Shown piece by piece: positions 15,132-24,070 of a stretch of 52,858 nucleotides of DNA. Source of the DNA: Microbacterium sp. (GTDB lineage Bacteria > Actinomycetota > Actinomycetes > Actinomycetales > Microbacteriaceae); assembly GCF_011620715.1 (NCBI RefSeq), contig NZ_WOYP01000086.1:1-52858 (forward strand), read 5' to 3'. Made by a program: the position numbers and the translations under genes. The notes beneath the pieces were generated by a model. That model made no database searches and was not told where the DNA came from. It worked only from the letters and a program-made list of their open reading frames with translations. How positions within the stretch are numbered: position 1 is the first letter of the stretch; every line of letters starts with the position of its first letter.

Positions 15132-16078
15132 CCGACCCCGGGACGGATGCCGCTCGCATCGACTCGCGCCGCACGGCCCGCCGCCGGCGCTGGGCGTGGC
15201 TGCGCCGGCTGTGGAACCTGTCCACGGGCCGATTCGGGCTCATCGTCGTCGCGGTCGTCGCGATCACGGCGCTGATCGCGCGCTGGTGGACCCCGTTCGA
15301 CCCGCGTCAGGTCGAGATCGCCAACCGCTGGGCACTGCCTGGGTGGCCGAACCTGCTCGGCACGGACGGCACCGGGCGCGACATCCTGAGCCTCCTGATC
15401 GCGGGTTCACGAACCACGGTCGTGGTCGCGGTGGGTGCCGGCGCGATCGCCACGGTGATCGGGGTGGCTCTGGCCGCGCTCGGTGCACTCACCGCGCGCG
15501 TGCTGCGCGAATCGGTGGCTGTGATCGTGGACATCCTGATCGCCTTCCCCGTGCTCATCATCGCGATGATGATCAGCGCGGTGTGGGGCGGCTCGCTGGC
15601 CGTGGTGATCTGGTCGGTCGGCATCGGCTTCGGCGTCAACATCGCGCGCGTCACCAGACCCGAGCTGCGCCGGGTGCTGCACAGCGACTTCGTGCTCGCC
15701 GGCCGGGCCTGCGGGCTCTCCCCGCTGCAGAATCTCTGGCGCCACCTCATGCCGAACGTCGCACCGGTGTTCATCGTGCAGCTGTCGTGGGGCATGGCCG
15801 TCGCGGTGCTCGCCGAGGCCGGCCTGTCATACCTCGGCTTCGGCGCACCCGTGACCGAGCCCTCGTGGGGCCTGCTCCTGGCCGAACTCCAGCAGTACAT
15901 CACCGTCTACCCGCTGTCGGTGCTCTGGCCGGGCCTGGCGATCACCTTCACCGTGCTCGGGCTGAACCTGCTCGGCGATGCCCTGCGCGAGGCGACGGAC
16001 CCCACGCTCTCGCACGGCCGTGACCCCCTGCATCCACCCCGCGGAGCGATCCGGCACGTCCCGGAGGTGGTCGCATGA
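15128..16078 (+). CDS. peptide ABC transporter permease, DppC-like
   Basis: 316 residues. A basic N-terminus (RRTARRRRWAWLRR) precedes the first membrane helix. DppC features include LLGTDGTGRDILSLLIAGSRTT, the EAA loop VLAGRACGLSPLQNLWRHLMPN and the conserved AGLSYLGFGAPVTEPSWGLLL. It pairs with the DppB-like subunit to form the channel. The GTG start overlaps the previous stop. Confidence 0.93.
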   Translation: MTDPGTDAARIDSRRTARRRRWAWLRRLWNLSTGRFGLIVVAVVAITALIARWWTPFDPRQVEIANRWALPGWPNLLGTDGTGRDILSLLIAGSRTTVVVAVGAGAIATVIGVALAALGALTARVLRESVAVIVDILIAFPVLIIAMMISAVWGGSLAVVIWSVGIGFGVNIARVTRPELRRVLHSDFVLAGRACGLSPLQNLWRHLMPNVAPVFIVQLSWGMAVAVLAEAGLSYLGFGAPVTEPSWGLLLAELQQYITVYPLSVLWPGLAITFTVLGLNLLGDALREATDPTLSHGRDPLHPPRGAIRHVPEVVA

Positions 16079-17013
16079 CGCTCGAGGTCACCGGCCTGAC
16101 CGTAGACATCGGCGAGCGCCGCGTGGTGGACGGGGTCTCGTTCGACGTCCCCGACGGCGCCCGCGTCGGGCTGATCGGCGAGTCGGGCTCGGGAAAATCC
16201 CTGACGGCCCTCGCTGTCCTCGGGCTGCTCCCCGACGACGCCGTCGCCGGGGGCAGCGTGCGCTGGAACGGACGTGAGCTGATCGGCATGCCCGACCGCG
16301 AGCTGGCGACGATTCGCGGAGCCGAGATCGGCATCGTGTTCCAGGAGCCGCGCACCGCGCTCAACCCGATCCGCACGATCGGGCGGCAGATCGGCGAGTC
16401 GGTGCGCATCCACGAGGGGCTCTCGCGCACCCAGGCCCGCGCACGTGCAGTGGCCGAGGCATCCCGCGTCGCCCTGCCCGACCCCGAGCGCATCGTGGCG
16501 CGCTACCCCCATCAGCTCTCCGGGGGCCAGCGGCAGCGCGCGGCGATCGCGATGGCGCTCGCGTGCCGGCCGCGCCTGCTGATCGCGGACGAGCCGACGA
16601 CCGCGCTCGATGTCACGATCCAGGCCGAGATCCTCGAGTTGCTCCTTTCGCTCGTCGAGGACGATGGCATGTCGCTCGTGTTCATCACGCACGACCTCGC
16701 CGTGCTCTCACAGATCGCCACTCACGGCGTGGTGCTCGAGGCCGGACGTGTGGTCGAGACCGCTCCTGTCTCGACGCTCCTGAGCGCGCCCGCGTCGCTC
16801 GTCACGCAGGGGCTTCTCCGCGACGCGACGGCGACGCTCTGGCGGCCTGGCGGCGCGGCAGCGAGCCGGGGGTCTGGGGCGGAGCCCCAGAAAGACCCTG
16901 CGGCAGCGAGCCGGGGGTCTGGGGCGGAGCCCCAGAAAGACCCTGCGGCAGCGAGCCGGGGGTCTGGGGCGGAGCCCCAGAAAGACCCTGCGCAGAACGG
17001 CGGCGCCGCATGA
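16075..17013 (+). CDS. peptide ABC transporter ATPase, DppD-like, with repeat-expanded tail
   Basis: 312 residues. Walker A is GESGSGKS, the Q-loop is [10 protein letters not shown], the signature is LSGGQRQ and Walker B is [12 protein letters not shown]. The domain ends near residue 260. The last about 50 residues come from three tandem 45-bp repeats, each encoding [15 protein letters not shown], and replace the usual short OppD/DppD C-terminal oligopeptide segment. The tail is probably unstructured. The ATGA overlap with the next ATPase gene is preserved despite the insertion. Confidence 0.92.
   Translation: MTLEVTGLTVDIGERRVVDGVSFDVPDGARVGLIGESGSGKSLTALAVLGLLPDDAVAGGSVRWNGRELIGMPDRELATIRGAEIGIVFQEPRTALNPIRTIGRQIGESVRIHEGLSRTQARARAVAEASRVALPDPERIVARYPHQLSGGQRQRAAIAMALACRPRLLIADEPTTALDVTIQAEILELLLSLVEDDGMSLVFITHDLAVLSQIATHGVVLEAGRVVETAPVSTLLSAPASLVTQGLLRDATATLWRPGGAAASRGSGAEPQKDPAAASRGSGAEPQKDPAAASRGSGAEPQKDPAQNGGAA
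16855..16989 (+). repeat. three perfect 45-bp tandem repeats inside the DppD-like gene
   Basis: Units lie at 16855-16899, 16900-16944 and 16945-16989 and are identical. Each contains a hairpin TCTGGGG-CGGAG-CCCCAGA. 45 is a multiple of three, so copy number changes would keep the frame. Confidence 0.95.
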
Positions 17014-17810
17014 GCCAGGCATTGATCCGGGCGCGGGGGCTCACCCGCCGGCATCCGGTGCCCAAGTCGGGCCTGTTCGAGCGCACGACGTATATGACCG
17101 CTCTCGATGACGCCGACCTCGACGTGCGGGCCGGATCGGCGGTCGGGATCATCGGCGAGTCCGGCTCGGGCAAGTCGACGCTGGTGCGTCTGCTGCTCGG
17201 ACTGGACACCCCCACGTCGGGCACCGTCGAATTCGACGGAAGACCGGTGGATGCCGCGGCCAAGGCGCGCGCCCTGCATTGGCTTCGCCGCGACACCGGC
17301 ATCGTCTTCCAGGACCCGTATGCCTCGCTCGACCCCCGGATGAGCATCGGGCGCATCGTCGGCGAGCCGCTGTGGGCGCTCGGCATCGAGGGAGACCAGC
17401 GCGCACGCGTGCGCGAGGTCCTGGAAGAGGTCGGACTCGAGGCGGGGATGGCCGACCGGTTCCCGCACGAGTTCTCGGGGGGCCAGCGACAGCGGATCGC
17501 GATCGCCCGGGCGGTCGTGCACCGCCCGCGTCTGCTCGTCGGAGACGAGCCGCTGTCGGCGCTCGATGTCACCGTCCGCGCGCAGATCCTCGAGCTGCTG
17601 AGTGAGCTGCGCGTGCGCGACGGTCTCACCCTCGTGCTCGTCTCCCACGACATCGGGGTGGTGCAGAACCTGTGCGACGAGGTGGTCGTCATGAAGGACG
17701 GCCGCATCGTCGAGGACGGTCCGACCGAGAAGGTGCTGATGCAGCCTCAGGTCGCCTATACCCGGCGCCTGCTGGCCTCGATCCCGGCGATCGACCCTGG
17801 CGCCGCCTGA
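17010..17810 (+). CDS. peptide ABC transporter ATPase, DppF-like
   Basis: 266 residues. Walker A is [18 protein letters not shown], the Q-loop FQDPYASLDPRMSIGRIV is characteristic of DppF/OppF, the signature is FSGGQRQR and Walker B is LLVGDEPLSALD. It ends after YTRRLLASIP, the short family tail. It is the last gene of the operon. Its stop TGA abuts the stop of the convergent acetyltransferase gene with no intergenic base. Confidence 0.93.
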   Translation: MSQALIRARGLTRRHPVPKSGLFERTTYMTALDDADLDVRAGSAVGIIGESGSGKSTLVRLLLGLDTPTSGTVEFDGRPVDAAAKARALHWLRRDTGIVFQDPYASLDPRMSIGRIVGEPLWALGIEGDQRARVREVLEEVGLEAGMADRFPHEFSGGQRQRIAIARAVVHRPRLLVGDEPLSALDVTVRAQILELLSELRVRDGLTLVLVSHDIGVVQNLCDEVVVMKDGRIVEDGPTEKVLMQPQVAYTRRLLASIPAIDPGAA

Positions 17811-18422
17811 TCAGCGTCGGAACAGGCCCTTCCTCTTGACCGGATTGAGGTGCTTCTGCAGGTGGATCGTGCCCAGCCAGCGCCCGAATTTGAAGCCGAC
17901 CCGGCCCATCCGGCCGACCTCGACGAATCCGAGCTTCTCGTGGAGAGCGACGGATGCCTCGGCGCCCTTGTCGCTGATCACCGCGACGATCTCGCGGATA
18001 CCGGCCTGCTCGCACGCCTCGATCAGCGCCTCCAGCAACGCACGGCCCAGGCCCTTGCCGGCCGCGGCGTGCCCGAGGTAGATCGAGTTCTCGACCGAGA
18101 ACCGGTAGGCCGACTTGCTCGACATCGGCTGCACCAGGGCGTACCCGAGGATCTGGCCGGACGGCGACTGCGCGACCAGGAACGGCAGCCCGAGCTTCGC
18201 GAGGTGCGCGGCCTTGCCGCGCCACTGCGCGAGGGTCCACTTCTTCTCGTCGAAGGTGACGACCGAGTTGGTCACGTAGTAGTTGTAGATCTCGCGGATG
18301 TCCGGGATGTCGCGATCTTCGACCGGCCGGATCTCGTATGAGAAATCCGGCTCGGGTGGGGCCGGTTTGCGGAGGTGCCACGGCAGCCGGCGACGATCCC
18401 GGTCGTATTCCTCCTCGAGCAT
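17811..18422 (-). CDS. GNAT-family N-acetyltransferase, phosphinothricin-acetyltransferase-like
   Basis: 203 residues. A 28-residue basic N-terminal extension precedes the GNAT domain: YEIRPVEDRDIPDIREIYNYYV, GYALVQPM, the acetyl-CoA-binding GKGLGRALLEALIEACEQAG and ALHEKLGFVEVGRMGRVGFKF, resembling Pat/Bar-type enzymes. The substrate is unknown. ATG 18422 is preceded by TATGCT and six bases, so it is probably leaderless; this promoter lies between the gene and the end of ung. Confidence 0.85.
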   Translation of the reverse strand: MLEEEYDRDRRRLPWHLRKPAPPEPDFSYEIRPVEDRDIPDIREIYNYYVTNSVVTFDEKKWTLAQWRGKAAHLAKLGLPFLVAQSPSGQILGYALVQPMSSKSAYRFSVENSIYLGHAAAGKGLGRALLEALIEACEQAGIREIVAVISDKGAEASVALHEKLGFVEVGRMGRVGFKFGRWLGTIHLQKHLNPVKRKGLFRR

Positions 18423-18428
18423 TCCGAC

Positions 18429-18434
18429 AGCATA
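18429..18434 (-). promoter_or_regulatory. -10 element (TATGCT) of the leaderless acetyltransferase gene
   Basis: TATGCT, then GTCGGA, then ATG 18422. It sits in the 15-bp gap downstream of ung. Confidence 0.5.
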
Positions 18435-18437
18435 CGC

Positions 18438-19190
18438 TCAGGCCGGGATGGACCAGTCGACCGGCGCGGCGCCTTGCTTCACGAGGAGATCGTTCGCGCG
18501 CGAGAACGGTCGCGACCCGAAGAACCCGCGACCGGCGGACAGCGGCGACGGATGCGGCGACTCCACTATCGGAGTGGATCCGAGCAGGGGTCGCAGGTTC
18601 GCGGCATCCCTCCCCCACAGGATCGCGACGAGCGATCCACCGCGGGCGGTCAGCTCGCGGATGGCGTGCTCGGTGACCTTCTCCCACCCCCACCCGCGGT
18701 GAGATGCCGGCGCTCCGGGTGCGACGGTCAGCACTCTGTTCAGCAGCATGACGCCCTGGTCGCTCCACGCCGACAAATCGCCATGCGATGGCCGCGGGAT
18801 GCCGAGATCCGCGTTCAGCTCCTGATAGACGTTCGAGAGGCTTCGCGGCAGCGGGCGCACGTGCTTCTCGGCGGCGAAGGCCAATCCGATCGGATGACCG
18901 GGCGTCGGGTAGGGGTCCTGCCCGACGATGAGCACCTTGACGTCGGCGAGCGGTCGCTGGAAGGCGCGCAGCACGTGCTCCCCGGCGGGAAGGTACCGGC
19001 GTCCGGCGGCGACCTCGGCGCGCAGTCGTTCGCCGAGCGCGGCGATGTCGGGGGCGACCGGTTCGAGCGCGGCGGCCCAGCCCGCATCCATCAGCCCCGC
19101 ATCGGCGAGTTCGGCCAGCGTCGGGGCCACGGGGTCAGGCTCCCTCGGCGCCGGCCGAGCGGTCGAGGGTGACGGTTCCCTGTCCGTCAT
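18438..19190 (-). CDS. ung: uracil-DNA glycosylase, family 1
   Basis: 250 residues. It excises uracil from DNA. The catalytic water-activating motif is [20 protein letters not shown] and the leucine-loop motif is [16 protein letters not shown]. The PYPTPGH form, instead of the enterobacterial PYHGPGQ, also occurs in the M. tuberculosis enzyme as I recall. A 25-residue Pro/Glu-rich N-terminal extension is present. GGAGG lies upstream of ATG 19190. Confidence 0.95.
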   Translation of the reverse strand: MTDREPSPSTARPAPREPDPVAPTLAELADAGLMDAGWAAALEPVAPDIAALGERLRAEVAAGRRYLPAGEHVLRAFQRPLADVKVLIVGQDPYPTPGHPIGLAFAAEKHVRPLPRSLSNVYQELNADLGIPRPSHGDLSAWSDQGVMLLNRVLTVAPGAPASHRGWGWEKVTEHAIRELTARGGSLVAILWGRDAANLRPLLGSTPIVESPHPSPLSAGRGFFGSRPFSRANDLLVKQGAAPVDWSIPA

Positions 19191-19237
19191 TCGGGCTGCC
19201 TCCTGCGTCGTGATCGGTGTGCGGGTGGGTGCCGGCG

Positions 19238-20023
19238 TCAGTCGGAGCCGCCGCGCACCCGCAGCGGTCCGCGGGCCAGCAGGTGCTGGGCGGACTGCGC
19301 GACGGGGCGCATCGTGATCAGGTCGAGGTTCACGTGGCCCGGAGCGTTGAGCGCATAGGCGATGACATCCGCGACATCGGTCGCCCTCAGCGGCTTCTCG
19401 ACGCCCTCGTAGACGCGCTTGGCGGCATCCCGATCGCCTCCGAGACGGTTGAGCGTGAACTCCTCGGTGAAGACCATTCCGGGAGCGACCTCGGTGACCC
19501 GGATCGGCTCGCCGTTCAGCTCCAGCCGGAGCACATGGGCGATCATGGCCTCGGCCGCCTTGGCTGCGTTGTAACCCGACCCGCCGGGGTAGGCGGTCAC
19601 TGCGGCGGTGGAGGTGACGAAGAGCGTGTCCGCGTGGCCGGCGGATGCCGCCGCCTCGCGCAGCTGCGGGAGCAGGGCGGCGACGAGCCGCTGCGCCGAC
19701 AAGACGTTGACCTCGAACATCCACTGCCAGTCCGCAGGCTTCGCGTCCTCGACGCGGTCCGTGCCGCGCGCCCCGCCCGCGACGTTGACGAGCGCATGAA
19801 CGGGTCCGGTCTCGGCGATCCAGGCGGCGAGCGCATCGACGTCCTCCTGACGGGTCAGGTCGGCGGCGAACGCGACCGCGCCGGTCTCGCGCTCGAGTGC
19901 CCGCAGGCGGTCAGCGCGCCGGGCGACCCCGACGACGTCCCAGCCGGTCGAGCGCAGCGCCCGCACCACGGCCTCGCCGATGCCCGAACTCGCTCCTGTC
20001 ACCACTGCACGTCGCGTTGCCAT
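19238..20023 (-). CDS. short-chain dehydrogenase/reductase
   Basis: 261 residues, classical SDR. The cofactor site is [17 protein letters not shown], and [11 protein letters not shown] suggests NADP preference. VNVAGG stands for NNAG, and the catalytic Ser...Tyr-x3-Lys is [24 protein letters not shown]. It resembles YdfG/serine-3-dehydrogenase-type enzymes ([12 protein letters not shown]). ATG 20023 has TAGCGT six bases upstream, indicating a leaderless transcript. Divergent from metY. Confidence 0.88.
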   Translation of the reverse strand: MATRRAVVTGASSGIGEAVVRALRSTGWDVVGVARRADRLRALERETGAVAFAADLTRQEDVDALAAWIAETGPVHALVNVAGGARGTDRVEDAKPADWQWMFEVNVLSAQRLVAALLPQLREAAASAGHADTLFVTSTAAVTAYPGGSGYNAAKAAEAMIAHVLRLELNGEPIRVTEVAPGMVFTEEFTLNRLGGDRDAAKRVYEGVEKPLRATDVADVIAYALNAPGHVNLDLITMRPVAQSAQHLLARGPLRVRGGSD

Positions 20024-20029
20024 GCGTCA

Positions 20030-20035
20030 ACGCTA
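20030..20035 (-). promoter_or_regulatory. -10 element (TAGCGT) of the leaderless SDR gene
   Basis: TAGCGT, then TGACGC, then ATG 20023. Confidence 0.5.
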
Positions 20036-20039
20036 CCCA

Positions 20040-20077
20040 GGTTCGCGCGCGCGCGAACCCATCGGTGTTACGTAACA
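20040..20077. promoter_or_regulatory. two palindromes in the SDR-metY intergenic region
   Basis: A 20-bp GC-alternating palindrome (GGTTCGCGCG and its complement, 20040-20059) is followed by a perfect 12-bp palindrome TGTTACGTAACA at 20066-20077. TTGACA at 20092-20097 downstream may be the metY -35 box. The second palindrome looks like a repressor operator; its regulator is not identifiable from sequence. Confidence 0.5.
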
Positions 20078-20187
20078 TTTCCCTTCCGTTGTTGACAGGA
20101 CGCGGCATCCCTACTCTCGATGAAGGCCGCAGCGTCCGCCGCCGCCGATCGACATACCCGTATCGACTCAAGCAATGGAGCACGCAC

Positions 20188-21510
20188 ATGTCCGCACCCG
20201 AGAACTGGCGCTTCGAGACCAAGCAGATCCACTCCGGCGCCCAGCCGGACCCGGTCACGAAGGCTCGCGCCACGCCGATCTACCAGACGACTTCGTACGT
20301 CTTCGACGACACGACCCACGCCGCGAACCTTTTCGCGCTGGCGGAGTTCGGCAACATCTACACCCGCATCCAGAACCCGACCCAGGATGTCGTCGAGCAG
20401 CGCGTCGCAGCGCTCGAGGGCGGCACCGGCGCCCTGCTCGTGGCGAGCGGCCAGGCCGCCGAGACGTTCGCGGTCCTCAACATCGCCGAAGCGGGCGATC
20501 ACATCGTCTCGTCGAGCTCGATCTACGGCGGCACGTACAACCTCTTCAAGTACACGCTCAAGAAGCTCGGCATCGACGTCACGTTCGTCGAGAACCAGGA
20601 CGACGCCCAGGAGTGGGCCGCAGCGGTGCGTCCCAACACGAAGCTGTTCTTCGCCGAGACGATCGGAAACCCGAAGATCAACATCCTCGACATCCGCCTC
20701 GTCGCCGACATCGCGCACGAGAACGGCATCCCGCTCATCGTCGACAACACGATCGCGACGCCCTACCTCATCAAGCCCTTCGAGTTCGGCGCCGACATCG
20801 TCGTGCACTCGGCCACGAAGTTCCTCGGCGGCCACGGCACCGTGATCGGCGGTGTGATCGTCGACGGCGGCAGGTTCGAGTGGTCCAAGAACGTCGACAA
20901 GTTCCCGGGCCTGACCGTTCCCGACCCGAGCTACCACGGCGCCTCGTACACGGCCGCGGTCGGCGACGGCCTGGCATACATCATCAAGGCCCGCGTGCAG
21001 CTGCTGCGCGACCTGGGCGCCGCCATCTCGCCGCAGAGCGCGTGGCTGCTCATCCAGGGCATCGAGACCCTGTCGCTGCGCATCGAGCGCCACGTGCAGA
21101 ACGCGCAGGAGATCGCGGAGTGGCTCGAGGAGCAGAGCGACGTCGCATCGGTCAACTACTCGGGTCTGCCTTCGTCGCCCTGGTATGCCAAGGCGAACGA
21201 GTACGCGCCCAAGGGCGTCGGCGCGGTGCTGTCGTTCGAGCTCAAGGGCGGAGTCGAGGCCGGGCGAGAGTTCGTCAACAGCCTCACCCTGTTCAGCCAC
21301 CTCGCCAACATCGGCGACGTGCGCTCGCTGGTCATCCACCCCGCCTCGACGACCCACTCGCAGCTCACGCCCGAGCAGCAGCTCACCACCGGCGTGACGC
21401 CGGGCCTGGTGCGCCTCTCGGTCGGACTCGAGAACATCGAGGACCTCAGGGCCGACCTCGAGCAGGCGCTGGCCGCCGCTCGCCGGGTCTCAGAGGCCGC
21501 GCGCGCCTGA
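20188..21510 (+). CDS. metY: O-acetylhomoserine aminocarboxypropyltransferase (sulfhydrylase)
   Basis: 440 residues. A PLP enzyme that makes homocysteine from O-acetylhomoserine and sulfide. Marks: the N-terminal WRFETKQIHSGAQPDPVTKARATPIYQTTSYVF of the family, YTRIQNPTQDVVEQR, SSSIYGGTYNLF, and the PLP lysine in VHSATKFLGGHGT. Length matches MetY (about 430-440) rather than MetB (about 385). GGAG lies about 10 bases before ATG 20188. A hairpin after the stop separates it from metX, which supplies its substrate. Confidence 0.95.
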   Translation: MSAPENWRFETKQIHSGAQPDPVTKARATPIYQTTSYVFDDTTHAANLFALAEFGNIYTRIQNPTQDVVEQRVAALEGGTGALLVASGQAAETFAVLNIAEAGDHIVSSSSIYGGTYNLFKYTLKKLGIDVTFVENQDDAQEWAAAVRPNTKLFFAETIGNPKINILDIRLVADIAHENGIPLIVDNTIATPYLIKPFEFGADIVVHSATKFLGGHGTVIGGVIVDGGRFEWSKNVDKFPGLTVPDPSYHGASYTAAVGDGLAYIIKARVQLLRDLGAAISPQSAWLLIQGIETLSLRIERHVQNAQEIAEWLEEQSDVASVNYSGLPSSPWYAKANEYAPKGVGAVLSFELKGGVEAGREFVNSLTLFSHLANIGDVRSLVIHPASTTHSQLTPEQQLTTGVTPGLVRLSVGLENIEDLRADLEQALAAARRVSEAARA

Positions 21511-21530
21511 GGATCGGCTTCATCGGGGAT

Positions 21531-21568
21531 GCCCCGGCGCGGCTGCTTTCGGCAGTCCCGGCCGGGGC
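21531..21568 (+). terminator. hairpin terminator after metY
   Basis: Outer arms GCCCCGG...CCGGGGC and inner arms CTGC...GCAG around TTTCG, followed by GTCTTCC. It implies that metX has its own promoter. Confidence 0.6.
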
Positions 21569-21670
21569 GTCTTCCGTCTGCGCCGAGGTCGATGCGTGCA
21601 CCGCACTCGCTGGGGCCGGACAGCCGTAACACGGCGACCTGCGGCCGCAGCGACCGCGAGAATGAGACCC

Positions 21671-22882
21671 ATGGACTGGCAGACCTCCGAAGACACGGTG
21701 CCCAGCGCGCCGATCACGGAGGCCGACGCGCGCCTGCTGCTGGGTCGCCCGCCGGCGACCGGCGCCTGGCGCGACGGCGATCCGCTCGGGGATCGGCACT
21801 TCGCAGGCTTCGGGGCGTTCCGCACCGAGGGCGGGCGCGAGCTGCCGGCCTACCGCATCGCCTATGAGACCTGGGGCGAGCTCTCCCCCACCCGCGACAA
21901 CGCAGTGCTGGTGCTGCACGCCCTCACCGGCGACAGCCACGTGCGCGGGCCCGCCGGACCGGGGCATCCGACCGAGGGATGGTGGGAGCAGATCGTCGGA
22001 CCGGGAGCGGCGATCGACACCGACCGCTGGTTCGTGATCGCGCCCAACATGCTCGGCGGCTGCCAGGGGTCGACCGGGCCCTCGAGCATTGCGCCGGACG
22101 GCTACGAGTGGGCCTCGCGCTTCCCGTATCTGACGATCCGCGACCAGGTCGCCGCGCAGGTGCACCTCGCGGATGCGCTCGGGATCGACGTGTGGGCCGC
22201 AGTCGTCGGCGGCTCAATGGGCGGCATGCACGCGCTGGAATGGGCCGTCGGCTTTCCCGAGCGGGTGCAGCGCGTCGGCATCCTCTCCTCCCCGCCGGTC
22301 AACACGGCCGATCAGATCGCCCTGAACTCCGTGCAGCTGGAGGCGATCCAGATCGACCCGCGCTTTCAGGGCGGCGAGTACTACGACTCCGGCGACGGCG
22401 ACGGCCCGCACCGCGGACTCGCCCTCGCACGTCGGATGGCCCTGCTGAACTATCGCTCGCCGACCGAGCTCAACCAGCGCTTCCAGCGGTCCTGGCAGTC
22501 CGGTGTGAGCCCCCTCGGCCACGGTGGCCGGTTCGCGGTCGCTTCCTATCTCGACTTCCATGGCAACCGCTTCACCCGGCGGTTCGACGCCAACACCTAC
22601 ATCACGCTCGTCGAGGCGATGAACTCCCATGACGTCGGCCGCGACCGAGGCGGCGTCGAAGACGCGCTCGCTCGCGTCACTGCGACGACACTGGTGCTCG
22701 GCATCGACACCGACCGCCTGTTCCCGGTCGAGGGGCAGCACCGGATCGCACGCAGCATCCCCACGACACTCGACGACGGCGCCGTGGTGCTCTCGAGCGA
22801 CTTCGGCCACGACGGCTTCCTGATCGAGATCAACGCGGTCGGCGCGCATCTGCGCCGCCTGCTCGACTCCCCCGCAGGCTGA
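21671..22882 (+). CDS. metX: homoserine O-acetyltransferase
   Basis: 403 residues. It acetylates homoserine for the MetY reaction. Alpha/beta-hydrolase fold: LVLHALTGDSHV, the nucleophile elbow VVGGSMGGMHALEW, the catalytic Asp in GIDTDRLFPVEGQ and His in SSDFGHDGFLIE. An N-terminal lead of about 25 residues precedes the core. ATG 21671 has no ribosome-binding site; GAGAAT lies seven bases upstream, so it may be leaderless. The Nudix gene converges with a 4-bp gap. Confidence 0.95.
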   Translation: MDWQTSEDTVPSAPITEADARLLLGRPPATGAWRDGDPLGDRHFAGFGAFRTEGGRELPAYRIAYETWGELSPTRDNAVLVLHALTGDSHVRGPAGPGHPTEGWWEQIVGPGAAIDTDRWFVIAPNMLGGCQGSTGPSSIAPDGYEWASRFPYLTIRDQVAAQVHLADALGIDVWAAVVGGSMGGMHALEWAVGFPERVQRVGILSSPPVNTADQIALNSVQLEAIQIDPRFQGGEYYDSGDGDGPHRGLALARRMALLNYRSPTELNQRFQRSWQSGVSPLGHGGRFAVASYLDFHGNRFTRRFDANTYITLVEAMNSHDVGRDRGGVEDALARVTATTLVLGIDTDRLFPVEGQHRIARSIPTTLDDGAVVLSSDFGHDGFLIEINAVGAHLRRLLDSPAG

Positions 22883-22886
22883 ACGT

Positions 22887-23636
22887 TCAGCCGGTTCGGG
22901 TGTAGATCCAGGGCAGGCTCGCAATCTCGAGCCGGTGGCGGGATGCCGCATCCTCGGCCGCGGCGTCGCCGTCATACTCCGCATCGCCGTGCCAGAGCAG
23001 CATCGGGCCGTCAGCACCGCGGCGGGCGACGGTTTCGAAGCGAGGGATGCCGCCCATCCGAGCTGCCGCGATCATCGCCTCGGCATCCGGATGGTCGGCA
23101 AGATGGTGCAGGGTCACCCACGTCGGCGGATAGAGCGTTACCTCGGCCCGGGCGTGGCGAGTGAGCATCGCGGCCGGTCGCACCCACTCGGCGGTGATGA
23201 CTTCATCGGGCGCGAGTGCCTGTTCGCCACCTGGGTCTCCCGCAACGAAGAACCACGTGCGGATGCGGCGCTCAATGCCCGGAGGCGGATTCCAGCGCGA
23301 GAGCAGCACGAGTGCGTCGGCATCCAGGTGCAGTCCGGTCTCCTCCCGGGTCTCGCGTGCGCCTGCGCGACGCGCGGCGGCGGTCTCATCGGCTGCGTCG
23401 CCGTCGGCGGGATCGAGCTTTCCGCCGGGGAAGACCCACGCCCCGGCGAACGAGCCGCGGTCAGGACGCTCGATCATGAGCACCTCGGGGCCGCCCGCGC
23501 CGTCGCGGACGATCACGACGGTGGCCGCGACCGGGACGTCGTCATCGGCGCCGTCGGCGGACTGACGCGGAAGCGCCTGGCCGATCGAGTCCGCAAGGGC
23601 GCGCAGCGCGCGATCGGAGGGGGACGAGTCTGACAC
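22887..23636 (-). CDS. Nudix hydrolase
   Basis: 249 residues. The Nudix box is split by an insertion: GSFAGAWVFPGGKLDPADGD, then ARETREETGLHLDADALV, supplying the G-x5-E...R-E-x2-E-E-x-G elements. The fold resembles the CoA-pyrophosphatase/NUDT19-like group with a C-terminal extension. The GTG at 23636 is strongly supported: TATAGT lies exactly six bases upstream. An upstream in-frame start at 23699 would put the promoter inside the gene. Confidence 0.88.
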   Translation of the reverse strand: MSDSSPSDRALRALADSIGQALPRQSADGADDDVPVAATVVIVRDGAGGPEVLMIERPDRGSFAGAWVFPGGKLDPADGDAADETAAARRAGARETREETGLHLDADALVLLSRWNPPPGIERRIRTWFFVAGDPGGEQALAPDEVITAEWVRPAAMLTRHARAEVTLYPPTWVTLHHLADHPDAEAMIAAARMGGIPRFETVARRGADGPMLLWHGDAEYDGDAAAEDAASRHRLEIASLPWIYTRTG

Positions 23637-23642
23637 GCCACC

Positions 23643-23648
23643 ACTATA
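23643..23648 (-). promoter_or_regulatory. -10 element (TATAGT) of the leaderless Nudix gene
   Basis: TATAGT, then GGTGGC, then GTG 23636. It is close to the consensus TATAAT. Confidence 0.6.
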
Positions 23649-23709
23649 GGCCCGACTCGAAGCTATGGGCCCGACTCGACCACGACTCGAGGCGGTCACG
23701 GCGCGCGGG

Positions 23710-24057
23710 TCACATGACGCTCGGGCCGTCGCGCTGCGACGAGTCGAGCGCTCGCTCGAGCCGTTCGACCTTGCCGTCGAGCTCGCCGGTCCACCCGGGC
23801 CGGATGTCGGCCTTCAGCACGAGTGAGACGCGGGATCCGAACGGCAGCACCGCCTCGGTTGCGCGCTTGACGACGTCGAAGACCTCGTCCCATTCCCCCT
23901 CGAGCTCCGTGAACATCGAGGTGGTGCGGTGCGGCAGCCCGGATTCGCGGACGACGCGCACCGCCGCGGCGACCGCGTCGTGCACGGAAGCGTCTGCGGC
24001 GCCGGACCCCGCGTCGCGGGGCGTACCGCTCGGGGCTACGGAGAAGGCGATGAGCAT
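23710..24057 (-). CDS. thiamine-binding (MTH1187/YkoF-like) protein
   Basis: 115 residues. It begins MLIAFSVAPSG and contains DAVAAAVRVVRESGLPHRT, MFTELEGEWDEVFDVVKRA and VSLVLKADIRPG, the pattern of the MTH1187 small ferredoxin-like family reported to bind thiamine or related ligands. GGAGG lies 6 bases before ATG 24057. It lies 13 bp from the stop of the glycosyltransferase gene on the same strand and may be read from the same transcript. Confidence 0.85.
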   Translation of the reverse strand: MLIAFSVAPSGTPRDAGSGAADASVHDAVAAAVRVVRESGLPHRTTSMFTELEGEWDEVFDVVKRATEAVLPFGSRVSLVLKADIRPGWTGELDGKVERLERALDSSQRDGPSVM

Positions 24058-24070
24058 GGTGACCTCCGGG

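Noticed and set aside
20059..20187. SAM or other riboswitch upstream of metY
   Set aside because: No conserved riboswitch core or long structured leader is evident; only short palindromes are seen.
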